Shown: positions 11,832-23,000 of the stretch, piece after piece
Layout: each line of letters starts with the position of its first letter
How positions within the stretch are numbered: the stretch's first letter is position 1
Assembly: GCA_021396245.1 (NCBI GenBank)
Contig: WNYE01000001.1
Coordinates: 434,001-498,000, forward strand
From: Sporothrix humicola
Taxonomy: Eukaryota; Ascomycota; Sordariomycetes; Ophiostomatales; Ophiostomataceae
DNA: 64,000 bases
Direction: 5' to 3'
Program-made: the position numbers and the translations under genes
Notes under the pieces: model-generated
The model's database searches: none
Told to the model about the DNA's origin: nothing
What the model saw: the letters and a program-made list of their open reading frames with translations, nothing else

Positions 11832-13736
11832 ATGTGGCCAAAGATCGTCCTTGTCACTGCAGTGGCCCTGGCCGGCCCGGCCTCGGCCCTGCTCGTCGCA
11901 CCGAACTCGCCATGCGAGAAGTACTGCGGAAACGTCCTGACGACAACCACGGGTGCCGACATGACTTGCGATCAATCGCTCTACTCGTCCAGTTCCGCCG
12001 GCATCGTCTTCGAGTCGTGCATCGGCTGCGAGCTCAAGAGTGCATACGCAACCGGCAACACCTCGGACTTGGCATACCTTCTCTGTAAGTTTGTGTACGA
12101 GACTTTTGTTTCGTCCTCTGGTGCATTCTTCTAACATATCAGACAACCTCCGCTACACAATGGCATACTGCCTCTTTGGCCTTGAGAACAACACAGACGT
12201 CGCAGGCTCGCCATGTATCATCGAGTAAGCCCTGACCTCCATATATCCAGCCTAATCATGGGAACATCACTAACAACGTATAGCCCTGCCTGTGGTCTTC
12301 TTAAGAACTCGTTCAACTACGAGAACCTGACAGTCGACGTCGGCACGTACGACTACTGCGACGGCTGGAACGAGGGCGAGGTGCCCAAGTGCCAGGCTTG
12401 TCTCGGCTCGGGATCCACAAACACGTTTATGGAAAACTATGTCACCATCCTCGACGCCGGCTGTCGCCAGAAGCCCGACGCCGGCTCGACACTGAGCGTG
12501 TCCGGCACGCCCTTCTCCACCATCCCAATGAACGTCACCACGCCGTCGGCAACACCACTTTACACCTATACGCCCACCTACTCCGCCATCTCCCTCGGCG
12601 GCAAAGTAGGCATCGCCATCGGCGGTCTCGTCGTCCTCCTCAGTGCCGCCGGCTTTATCATTGTGTGCCTCGGCCGCCGTCGCCGTCGGGCCTACCTCAA
12701 GAGTGTCGAAGCCCGCTACCGCAATGGCAGCAATGGTGGTGTCATGGGTGGAGGTGACAGCCCTGGCGGCTGGCCGTCGCCCAACATTGGCAACGCCAGC
12801 AAGGCGCACGAGAAGTACTCGACGCCCACTAGCTCGCAGCCTCTGCGCGGTTGGGACGACACTCCTGCCTCGGCATCGACCATGACCGAGAAGAACGGCG
12901 GCTTCTTCCCACGCTACTTCTCGCCGTACAACTCCCAGTACAACAGCCCCGTCAGTGCCGAGGAGGGCCCGCCGTATGCCGCATGGCCCACCATGGCTTC
13001 CATGACGGACACCTTGGCCGCCGGCAGCAGCTCGTCCGCGACGGGTGGCGCCGGTGGCCGGCACTATGCCATTGGGCTTCGGTCTGTCAGCCCTGTTGCC
13101 GACGAAGCACACGATGGCTCTCCCGGAAGCAGCTCGGGTGCCCAAGACCGCAAGCCGTGGCCGCCACAGTACACCCAAGAGGAGATTGAGCGCATGGCCC
13201 ACGAGTACGAGCTCGCACAGATTGGCGTCGCTCTTGGCGGCACTGACCCGAGCCTGCGCAGCAAGAACTCCAATATCAGCATGGAAGGCTCGGCCGCGGC
13301 TGTTGATGCCAGCGACTTCCCCACGCCACCACAGGTGCACACTTCTGCTTTCCAGCAGGCCGATGTGCACGGCGAGTCGTCTTCGTCTTCTCTCTCTTCA
13401 CTGTCGGTCTCGGCCGGCGCCCTCTGGGAGCAGCCGTCGTCTTCCAAGCGCAGCAAGAAGCGCAGCAAGAAGTCGTCGCGGCAGTCGAGCGACAATGAGA
13501 GCATTATTCTGTCGACAATGCGGCGGCCATCGGTGCACGAGCAGGCGCCGATTGCCGAGCCGCAGCCACCACCGGCACCCACACTGCAGCCGCCGCGTGT
13601 TGCCGTGCCATACTACCCACCACCACCATCGCCACAGATGGACTCACCCTATGCTGACTCTCCTTACTCTCCATACGCAGAGTCGCCCTATGGCGGCCTC
13701 ACAGAAGCAGACGCAAGGCATGGTCACGCCATGTGA
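11832..13736 (+). CDS. Secreted Cys-rich single-pass surface protein (fungal LPXTG-domain-like)
   Basis: Three exons: 11832-12084, 12143-12224 and 12284-13736, giving 595 aa. A signal peptide is clear (MWPKIVLVTAVALAGPASA). It is followed by a compact Cys-rich ectodomain with CEKYCGN, CIGCELK, YNLRYTMAYCLFG, PACGLL, CQACLG and GCRQKP, the layout of a family that annotators of Sordariomycetes call LPXTG-domain-containing (from memory; no sorting signal is implied). A Ser/Thr/Pro stalk leads to one membrane helix at about residues 217-240, stopped by five arginines. The ~350-residue cytoplasmic tail is low complexity and ends in repeated SPY units (SPYADSPYSPYAESPYGG). The layout resembles a wall or membrane sensor, but function is inference. 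Joining of exons restores conserved Cys spacing, which supports the splice sites. Confidence 0.85.
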
Positions 13737-14502
13737 TCTCGCCGTCTCTTCTGTATTCATTCCTTATTTTTCATGAACCATCCCACCATTCATTTTATCT
13801 AATCAGCGCCTCTCATTTTTTTGACATATTTCCTTTCTGTTGTTTGAGATACCTTTTTTGAATATTTTTTGTCCTTTTGTTACCTAGTCTCTCATGACTT
13901 ATTAGTTTGGAAGCGTCCGTCGATAGTGCATCGCGGTCTCCCGTCACAGCCTCACAGGCATATTTTGTAAATGAAATCATATTTGAAATATTTTGAAATA
14001 TTTTTACTTTCCTCATTTGGACATTTATTTTTGAACATTTGATGAATTTTGACCATGACTTGACATTTGACGAGTCGAAGTCAAAATGACTAAGTTCGTC
14101 GGGTCCCAAGTAAACAGACGAGACCTGTGGCTGTTTGTGGCTGGTGGGCTTTTCGCGCTAACAGATTCAAGCAGATCTCTTATCTTATCGCTAATTTTGT
14201 ATCTCACCAATCACAGCGCCAAATCATGCCCAAATACCCACTTATTTCCACACCAGCAAGCCATTTTTTTCTTTCAGTCCCTTTTTGCTCTAAACTTTTT
14301 TTTTCTTCAAGTTTGGAGCCTCTCGAAAAAGTTTCTGTTGGAGCTGTCTCTTTCTTCTCGCCATTTTCGACGACTCACAACGACGAATCTCGACGACACC
14401 GACGACACGACATCTACGTCTCGACTCGCCGATTTCTCCCTCCCGTTCTACTCTCCTCGCCCTTTTTTCCGCCTTTTTTCCGCCTCCTCCTCTCCTCACA
14501 AA
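13737..14502. other. Spacer and CBF5 promoter
   Basis: 13,790-14,080 is AT-rich and includes a short tandem of a 10-nt unit (TTGAAATATT) at about 13,980-14,003. From about 14,200 to the ATG the top strand is pyrimidine-rich with T-runs, as expected for a leader of a highly expressed gene. No further gene is seen. Confidence 0.6.
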
Positions 14503-16132
14503 ATGTCTTCGTCCGACGAGGACCAGGTCATCAAGCCGCAGGCCACGGCGCCGGCGGTCAACACCAACGACTGGCCGCTGCTGCTCAAGAACTTTGAGAA
14601 GCGTATGTCCCTAGATACCCTACGATTATTCTTGTCTGAATGCCCTCTAACAGTTTAGTGCAAATCCGCACCGGTCACTTCACGCCCATTCCTCACGGCA
14701 GCGCGCCGCTCCGCCGCGACCTCAAGTCGTACATCAGCTCCGGTGTCATCAACCTGGACAAGCCCTCGAACCCGTCCTCCCACGAAGTCGTTGCCTGGAT
14801 CAAGCGCATTCTGCGGTGCGTACATACCCGAGGGGATGATTAATAAAAAAGTAAAAAAGCCTGCGTTGGAACAACAACTGACTTGTACTTCTTAGTGTCG
14901 AGAAAACCGGCCACTCTGGTACCCTTGATCCCAAGGTCACTGGCTGTCTGATTGTCTGCGTCGACCGTGCCACGCGTCTCGTCAAGTCGCAGCAGGGTGC
15001 CGGTAAGGAGTACGTCTGCATCGCCCGTCTGCACGGCAAGGTTGCCGGCGGCGAGCCCGAGGTCGCCCGTGCCCTCGAGACCCTGACCGGTGCTCTGTTC
15101 CAGCGCCCGCCCCTGATTTCCGCCGTCAAGCGCCAGCTCCGTATCCGCAGTGTATGTACCTCGTTCTTCCACTTCATCTGCCTGCTCCGCATACTGATTG
15201 TTTAGATCTACGAATCCAAGGTCATCGAGTTCGACAACGAGCGCGGCCTCTTCGTCTTCTGGGCCTCGTGCGAGGCCGGCACCTACATGCGTACGCTCTG
15301 CGTCCACCTGGGTCTGCTGCTCGGCGTCGGCGCCCACATGCAGGAGCTGCGCCGTGTCCGCTCCGGCGCCATGGACGAGACCAAGAACCTGGTCACGCTC
15401 CACGACGTTTTGGATGCCCAGTGGCTCTACGACAACACCCGCGACGAGTCCTACCTGCGCCAGATCATCCAGCCCCTCGAGTCCCTCCTGACGTCCTACA
15501 AGCGCCTCGTCGTCAAGGACAGCGCCGTCAACGCCGTCTGCTACGGCGCCAAGCTGATGCTGCCCGGTCTGCTGCGCTACGAGTCCGGCATCGAGCTCCA
15601 CGAGGAGGTCGTGCTCATGACCACCAAGGGCGAGGCCATTGCCATTGGCATTGCGCAAATGTCGACGGTCGAGATGAGCACGTGCGACCACGGCGTCGTC
15701 GCCAAGGTCAAGCGCTGCATCATGGAGCGCGACCTGTACCCGCGCCGCTGGGGCCTCGGCCCCGTCGCCGCCGAGAAGAAGAAGCTCAAGGCCGACGGCA
15801 AGCTCGACAAGTTTGGCCGCACCAACGAGCAGACCCCCGCCAAGTGGACCGCCGGCTACGTCGACTACAACAAGCCTCTGGAGGATGGCGCGTCCGCGCC
15901 GGCCCCTGTCCCGGCCGCTTCCGTCCCCGCCACGCCTGCCAAGGCCGACGAAGACAAGGAGATGACGACAGCCGCGACAGCCGCGTCCAAGGGCGACGAC
16001 AAGGAAAAGAAGCGCAAGTCCAAGCACGGCGACGAGACGCCCGACGAGAAGGCAGAGCGCAAGCGGCGCAAGGCCGAGAAGAAGGCCAAGAAGGCCGCAG
16101 CGGCCGCCAAGGACGACAGCGACAGCGACTAG
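14503..16132 (+). CDS. CBF5: H/ACA snoRNP pseudouridine synthase Cbf5/dyskerin
   Basis: Catalytic subunit of nucleolar H/ACA particles; converts guide-selected uridines in rRNA and snRNA to pseudouridine and is needed for pre-rRNA processing. Four exons: 14503-14602, 14659-14815, 14896-15151 and 15206-16132, giving 479 aa, close to yeast Cbf5 (483). The dyskerin-like N-terminus (DWPLLLKNFEKL..RTGHFTP) precedes the TruB catalytic block HSGTLDPKVTGC with Asp97 as nucleophile. A PUA domain lies at about residues 285-360 (LVVKDSAVNAVCYGAKLMLP). The tail is a Lys/Glu/Ala-rich run ending DSDSD, typical of fungal Cbf5. In intron 1 the first AG (14652-14653) must be skipped because using it gives an immediate stop; the AG at 14657-14658 restores CTG CAA ATC CGC. 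GLO2 lies downstream, tail to tail. Confidence 0.97.
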
Positions 16133-16684
16133 TGGTGGTGACCGTTTGCTGAAGACCTTAAAAGCGGGTGCGCGATCTTCTAGAGTGATGTATTTTTTTG
16201 GGCCTTGATCTTTTTGCTGATTTTGCTCATTTCTTGGACGTTGGCTGTCTTTTTGTTGCCTTTTTCTTTGTCTTGTTTTCTTTTTGTCTCTTTCCTTTTC
16301 TACTTGTGCTCGTACGCTTTGTATTTGGGATAATTGGGCGTTTTAGTCGTTTTTTTTACTCTCTGGATCTTTTTTTACCACATACATCGAACCTGGTTGT
16401 ATTTTCTCTTGATCTTATTTTCCACCTTTGACGTTCTGTTGTTGTTCTCTTGCCTGTTGGTTGTTGTCGTTTTGACTCGGAGTCCAAAAAGCAGAAAAGG
16501 AATGCAATCCAATTTTGAAATGATATATATTATACACTTTTACTATTCCAAGAGATGTGAGGTCCTATCCTATATGGTTGAGATGGTCATCTCTGGAGAT
16601 GCGATTGTCGTCCTTCTCATTGTCAAATCTCCTCTTTTTCTGTCATTCTTCGTCACGTCGTCACCTGCAGACTTTGTCCGCTCC
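16133..16684. other. Convergent 3' spacer CBF5/GLO2
   Basis: About 550 nt between two converging genes, T-rich on the top strand for the first 300 nt (16190-16480). It presumably holds both 3' untranslated regions. No gene or structured element is recognised. Confidence 0.6.
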
Positions 16685-17663
16685 TCACTTGAAGTTGTTC
16701 TTCATCTCCCGCAGCTTGGCCATCACCGACACCGGCTCCGTCTCGCCCGTCGCCTTTTGGATCACCGGGTCCGTCACGCGCATAAAGACATTGTGCTCCT
16801 TCTCGTCGGCAATCGTAAACTTGCCTTGGGTCTCCGCATTGGCGTCCGCAAACGCCTGCAGCTTCTTGACCGCCTCGCTCGGCAACACCGAAATGCCAAA
16901 CTTGACGTTGGCCTTTGTGTACTCGTGGCCAGGGTACACGGTCGTGTCGCCGGGCAAGCTCGCCAGCGTTTCGTTGAGTGCGCGGTGCATCTCGGCCGCC
17001 GTGCCCTCGAAAAAGCGGCCGCAGCCGCCGTGGAAGAGCGTGTCGCCCGTAAACACGACCTTCTTGTCGCCCTCCTGCATGAACCAGCAGATGCTGTCCT
17101 GGGTGTGGCACGGCGTGTACAGGCCCTTGACGGCAATGGCCTTGCCCAGCTGGAAGCCCTGGCCGTCGGCGGGCGTCTGGTTGACGGCCTGGCAGTCCTT
17201 GCCGCCGATGATCTGGAGGTCGGGAAGCTTGAGGAGTTCGCGCAGCTTGGTGTTTCCGCCGGAGTGGTCCCAGTGGCTGGGGGGGTCAGCACGATGTCGG
17301 TTGATATAGATTTAAAGGTGCCGCACTCACTGGTGTGTGTTGACAATCGCGGTCAGGTTGATGGCGCCCGAGTCGATGGCTTTTTGGAGGACGGGAGCGA
17401 CCCTGTGGCTGTCAGTTTTGTGTCCGATTTTACGTCTGATTTTGTGTCTGATAACGTCATCGCACTCCTCGTCTTTGCCGACTCACTCTTCTGGGTGTGC
17501 TGGGTCGATGATCACGGCGTCTTTGGAGGCATCGTCGACAACCAGATAGGCATAGTTGTCGCTGCTGCCGACCCCTGTAAACAAACAAAGTGTCAGTGGG
17601 AGCTCACTTCAAGCTCGGGTTCACCGCGAGGGACGTACACATGGGAATCGACTGGATCTGCAT
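16685..17663 (-). CDS. GLO2: Hydroxyacylglutathione hydrolase (glyoxalase II)
   Basis: Hydrolyses S-lactoylglutathione to lactate and glutathione, the second step of methylglyoxal detoxification. Four exons on the minus strand: 17663-17639 (25 nt), 17574-17487, 17402-17331 and 17276-16685; they sum to 777 nt, or 258 aa, the usual cytosolic length. Splicing rebuilds the metallo-beta-lactamase motif THHHWDH at residues 60-66 (intron 3 interrupts the His62 codon). Other metal and substrate positions are TPCHTQDS, GDTLFHGGCGRF and VYPGHEY. The C-terminal block with NVFMR is also family-typical. The start chosen gives MQIQSIPMWVGSSDNYAYL, matching the family N-terminus and lacking an obvious mitochondrial presequence. 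The plus strand shows a 473-codon open frame through the gene, which is only an antisense shadow. Confidence 0.95.
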
Positions 17664-18788
17664 TTTGCGAATGGGTGCTTGTTGCTGTTTTGTCAGTCGG
17701 AGAGCTTCGGAAGATTGGAACAGTATCGTCGACGTCGACATACACTAGCTACTAGATTTCTTCGTGTTGTCTGGAGGAGAGGCCGGAATGTGCGTGCCGA
17801 GAACATTGACGCGGGGGAGGACTAAAGGTGGTGGTGGTAAAGGTGAAGTCGAGGTTGAAGTCAAGTTGTGTCGAAGATTGTTAACAAAGTTTATGATTAG
17901 TAGTCTCAGATGCGGGGGCTCCAATTGGGGACTGATTATGCAATTGCTCTCGCGGAAAGCGCGATCGTGAAGCTCTATTTCTACGAGTCGCTCCCCCTCT
18001 ATCTCACCGGCGTTAAGCTTGCAGCTTCTGTAACGAAAGTCTGGCAGACGTCATACGTCCGATACATCCAGGGCCCCGCTGGGCGGTTGTGGTTGTCATT
18101 GGGAATTTGCTGCCCTGTCAGTGGTCGAAACTGCCGACCAGTGCCTTTGGTTCCAGGGCCTGTAAGCTCGTTAGCGGCCTAGACTCTCAATCCAGGTGCT
18201 GTATTACTCCGTATCACCTTCCTGCCTCATTTGATGTTCTTATCGACATCTCGGTCGCGCCTTCTAGAAGTAATATTCTTATTGTTTACGAAAGGAAGGA
18301 ATGAGTATGTCTGGAATAAGCCGTAATTACGGAGAGGAGGAGCTTGTGTTGAGAGAAGGCTCCTGGGATGCTCCTTCCTTTCGTCAAACTTACCGACCTC
18401 AGTTGAGTCGTTCCTTCCTTCATGAGATGCCGGCTTGATGTAGATCCTTCTTGAGGTGCCCCTATCTGACTTTTGTAAATTTTAATTTTCTAAAAAAAAC
18501 ATTCGGCTTCAATATTCACTCTCATGACATCAAAACATCAAGCCATACCTCAACCATGCACCTCGTCGGGCATTGCCGCGTGCAGCTAGGGAGGATGATG
18601 GCGCCTAGCCAACAGCCGGGAGCTAGCTGAGCTCCAAGCTCTCCAACCTCGGTGAAGTGGCATGAGATTGTTGGAGTACGACTTCATTCTCGTCCATTCT
18701 CGTCCATTCAACACATCAGACAACAATCATAAACTGGACTTGCACTCCAGCTTCAATTCAGATATGTAGGACGGGGACCCATCTCACG
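17664..18788. other. Divergent promoter region GLO2/PfkB kinase
   Basis: About 1.1 kb between two divergently transcribed genes, so it must contain both promoters. It carries one exact TACTCCGTA (18205-18213), one GCTCCTTCC (18370-18378) and a two-copy tandem of ATTCTCGTCC near 18,687-18,706, about 90 nt before the kinase ATG. No additional gene is seen. Confidence 0.6.
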
Positions 18789-20008
18789 ATGAAGCACCTC
18801 ATTCTCACTGGGGCGTGCTATGTCGACACGATTCTGAGGTATGCATCTGCTCACGAGACCATCCACAGTACATCTGCTAACCTCTTCTCCAGCGTCCCTT
18901 TCTTCCCCGGTGAGGACGACAAACTACGAGCGACTTCTGTTCAAGTCCGCCGCGGCGGAAACTGCCCCAACTCGATCGAGGTGCTGCAGCAGTTGCTGGG
19001 CAGTCAAGGAGGCAGCAATGTGTCAACGTATCTGATCGCGTGCCTGCCTGCACACGATGCGCCAGCGACGGCCATGATTGGGGGGTCGTTTGGGAGGTCG
19101 TCACCCAACCTCGACCTCTGTATATACCGCCCCGGCTATACAGCCCCCGCCAGCAGCTACATCCTCCGATCCGCCGCTACGGGATCTCGCACAATTGTCA
19201 ACCACAGCGACCTGCCGGAGATGACGGCAGACGAGTTCCGGGAGGTGGCAGATCGCTTCTTTGATGCCCAGTCACAGTCAGACGGGACGACACACAGTTG
19301 GTGGCATTTCGAGGGCCGAATCCCTGATACCACGTTGGCTTGTATACAGCATCTCACTTCGAAGCGCGATGACATACGCAACGACATCACAATCAGTGTC
19401 GAGGTCGAGAAACCAGGCCGGGAAGGACTGCGCGAGCTGGCCGCGCTGGCCGACGTTGTCTTCTACTCCAAGACATGGGCAGAGGTACGTCAACTCATCT
19501 CGATTTTTGATGAGCTCCATGGAGGCCACTGGCTAACATATCACTTCCTCCAGGGACAAGGATACAGCAGTGCCGAAGCTTGCCTTCGCGGCGAGGCTAC
19601 ATCGCTTCCTCGGGCGTGAGTTTCACCTTCCTGGTAGATCCTGTTCCGCCTGATGCTAATAACACGCCAGGACTCTCCTCCTCTGCACATGGGGCGCGCA
19701 AGGCGCCTCGGCTCTTGCTCCCAAGTCGGGCGGTGGTGTCATATCGTGCCCGGCCGCATCAGTTCCGGCAGCCAGTGTTGTTGAGTATGTCCCGGTCGCT
19801 TCGTGCTTCGTCCGTTGCCATTTTATACTGACTCATGAACAGTGCCGTCGGTGCTGGCGATACGTTTGTTGCCGGCATCCTGTACAAACTCACATCACGG
19901 CACCAGGCAGACGGCATCGACGACAAGGCGGCCGGAGAGGCTCTCGCATTTGCTGTCGACCTAGCCACACGCAAGATCCAGATGGACGGCTTTCAAGGTC
20001 TTGTGTAG
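18789..20008 (+). CDS. PfkB-family carbohydrate kinase (ketohexokinase-like)
   Basis: ATP-dependent sugar kinase of the ribokinase fold; the exact substrate is not readable from sequence. Five exons: 18789-18838, 18893-19484, 19554-19615, 19671-19784 and 19843-20008, giving 327 aa. The N-terminal strand HLILTGACYVDTIL and the substrate-side GGNCPNSIEVL motif resemble ketohexokinases. The second PfkB signature DAVGAGDTFVAG is rebuilt across the last intron, with Asp279 as the catalytic base and GAGD as the anion hole. Intron 1 (54 nt) is a multiple of three and contains no stop, so retention would insert 18 residues in frame; loss of this stretch gives the better family match (ILSVPFFPGEDDKLRA). 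A ribokinase or adenosine-kinase-like activity is possible but less likely. Confidence 0.92.
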
Positions 20009-23000
20009 GCTTGTGCTGGCCATCGTTGGTGCGTACCGGTCTATTTTCGACGATATATCTTTATCTAGTCTCGGTCGACTTCGACGTGCTTACAAACTTA
20101 TTGGTCTTTGAGGCTATAGAGATAACACCGACATGATGCCCAAGGCATTTCTACAGTCCTGACATGAACGCGCGGGATAAAGGGCAGAACCGAATGCCGT
20201 TCATGTGCCCACGCCTGCCATATTTTGTCGGTATATCTGACGACAAATATAGATGCCAACCATGGCTCGCAGCTGTTGGGGCAGTCACGTCGTCCCGGGA
20301 TGGAATATGTGAACCCACGAGCCAACAACAAAGGCAATAAAGTGCAAGTGCGAGAAGCAATAATTGCGGTGGCTATGGCTACGGACGGCACGGGGGGCAG
20401 ACCAACAGCAACAGAGCCGTTTCGCATCCTCCCATGTTTACCACCCGCCGCCTGTCTATACCGCGAAGCTACTTGGGACATAAATTAAGGAGGGAGCCAA
20501 AGACAAGGTCAGAACACGCCGTCAAGATCCGACGAATGCGTACGATCCGGGAAGAATAGACAATAGGATAGAAAAAAGGTTGTCGGGCTCGACACGGCAT
20601 AAGGAACTGATATTGGCATGCATCCTTTGGGCAGGTGGAGGGTGGACATCTGCAAGGCCGGTGACGCTGGTTATTGTTGTTGTCTTTCGTGTTCCGTCGT
20701 CTGTATTCTCCCTTTCCTTTCCTATCTTTTCCTAGTCTGGGCAGCAATATCAAAGTCGGTATTCGTCACATATTTACTTTTTTACAACCACGACATGACA
20801 CCCAACCAGCCCGCGATGTTACTAGGCACCACGTAATGCAAGACATGAAGTTAAAAAAAAAAAACAAAGAAGACGAAAAAAAACCTCCCGGGACCGAGCC
20901 CGACTGTGCATGTGCCGTCCCCTGGGGGTGATTTCTTTTTCATTTTGGATCCCTTGCATTTTTTCCCGCTTTCTTTCTCTCTTTTCACAACAAGACATCG
21001 GAGGATGACATCGCCTTGAGCGGAAAAGCTAACGCGCTGTTACTTGCATGAAAAGGATAATAAAAAATGGAAAGAATTTGAAGAGAGAAAAGGGATAATG
21101 CAAGCGAGCCCAACGGCTCTGCATCTGCCTGCTTTTGTTAGTATGTGATATGTGTCCCCTCTCCACCTGCTGTCGTGCAGTAGTTGGAAAAGGACATGAG
21201 ACAGCGATGGATATGTACGCGGATGGAGAAGAGTTCTTGAGTCGTTAAAAAAATGAAAGAGGGCTAGGCGTTCCCTTTTTGCCTCACTCATACTTTTAGT
21301 ATGTATGCGGCGTATGTTGTATGCATCTCCATATGGAGTGCGTCGTATGCAAAAAGGACGAGACCAGACACAGACCTAGCGGGCGAGAAGCGGGCGCGCA
21401 CGGGGCAAGGAGAACGAAAGCCGATGTGATGTTGAGTTGACTTCCTGGCAAAGAAGAGTGAAATATGAAGAGGGGCTGGTGAGTTCTAGAGCCAAAAAGA
21501 CTGAGGAGTGGACCGTGACGGGTAGGGAAAGGCGAAGGGCAAGGCAATGCAAGGGGAGACGAAGCAGGCGAACAGGCGAGCAGGTGAGGGAAGGGGCGTG
21601 TGCTTGTTTGTTGAGGTTGTTTTGGGGGAGTGTTTTGTCACGAAGTTGCGTTTATGAGGGACTCCATACTATTTCTCCATACCATTAGCCCTGGTGGCAA
21701 GTCCCGCTTCCAACCACCCATAGTGTGGTCTGGCAAAGAGGCGGTGAAGAGAAGGGACCTTGGGACAGAAAAAGGAGGCAGGCACGAAGCCGCGAGCTGG
21801 GATTCGTGAACGGGAAAGTGCGCGATGGGAAGGAAGGAGGGGCTGGCCTTTAAGTGGTATGGTGGGGTGAATGTGAAAGCGGAAGGAGGGGAGCACAATA
21901 AACCGCACTAACAAGAAGTTACAACGTATTGGGAGTTGAGAACGGAAAGCAGCGGACAACTGCACTTTGTAACTTGTAAAGAACGGAAGGAGCAATGGAC
22001 AACAGAAATAAGAAGGTCTAGAAACGAAGAAGATAATCGACTATTGGTCATACAAGTACACATGAGTTATAATTTTCTATCCGGTGAACAGTGACTATTA
22101 AAAAAGTGATAAACAGAAAAATAGAAAATAGAACGCCTGCCGAAAGGGGCATATTATTCGGTTCTCCTTTTATGGCTTGATCACTATCGACGGCTTGTTC
22201 CTTTCTTCCATTTTCTCTCGCTTTTTCTCAAGTTGATTAACCTCGTGGGACGCCGATGTAGAAACGGGAAGGAGCATGGCAGAGGAAAAGGAGTGTGAGG
22301 GCAGGAGTGAAAATAAGGAAAGAGAATATCAAAATTAATCAGACCCCAGTCGACATTCTCGAATAAGCTGGCCTGAAAAACTTATTAAACCGCCGCTTTA
22401 TTTTTCTCATCACCTGTGCGGCGTTGGTGTCCTTTTGCTCATACATGACAGGCGGCCTTTTTTCTGTATGACGGAGACTGTTCCGTGCATACGTTTCTGT
22501 GCTATGTAAAGTACTTTAATTTGGACAAGAGGCTGGGAAAGCAATGTGTATCACTAAGTAAAGAAACTTTGCAAAACGGTCTTCTGTTTTTAGACACGTC
22601 TGTTGGTTCTTGTCGTGCTCATGTTTGGAATTTGGGCCGTTTTGATATATTCTCACTCATCCCAGCGGGAAAATAAATTGAGGGATCGGGAAAAGAAAAG
22701 TGACAAAAGTTGATATTCTCGGTTAACAACTCAAATGGCTGGAGTTAGGCCGCAAGCCGCACTGTCTTTTCAAGGTATTGTTTTCTTCCACAAACCAGAC
22801 ACACCAACAGCCCATAGTATCACACACCCACACCTCCACGCCACCCCTCTTCCCCGGCCCCGACCCCCCGTCAGCTCCGACAAACGTGGGCGCGATATGA
22901 ATTATTATTTTGATTGGAAAGATGTGTGTGTGTGTCCCATATATATGTGGAGGATGCACAAAACAAATCTATTCTGTGCCACACGTCGTCTGCATATAGA

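Noticed and set aside
12270..13370. 366-codon minus-strand frame
   Set aside because: Antisense shadow of the surface-protein gene; caused by GC-rich third positions.
14840..16027. 395-codon minus-strand frame
   Set aside because: Antisense shadow of CBF5, with Val/Leu/Gly/Asp-rich pseudo-protein.
16334..17755. 473-codon plus-strand frame
   Set aside because: Lies antisense to GLO2 and runs through its introns; the minus strand has all metal-binding motifs.
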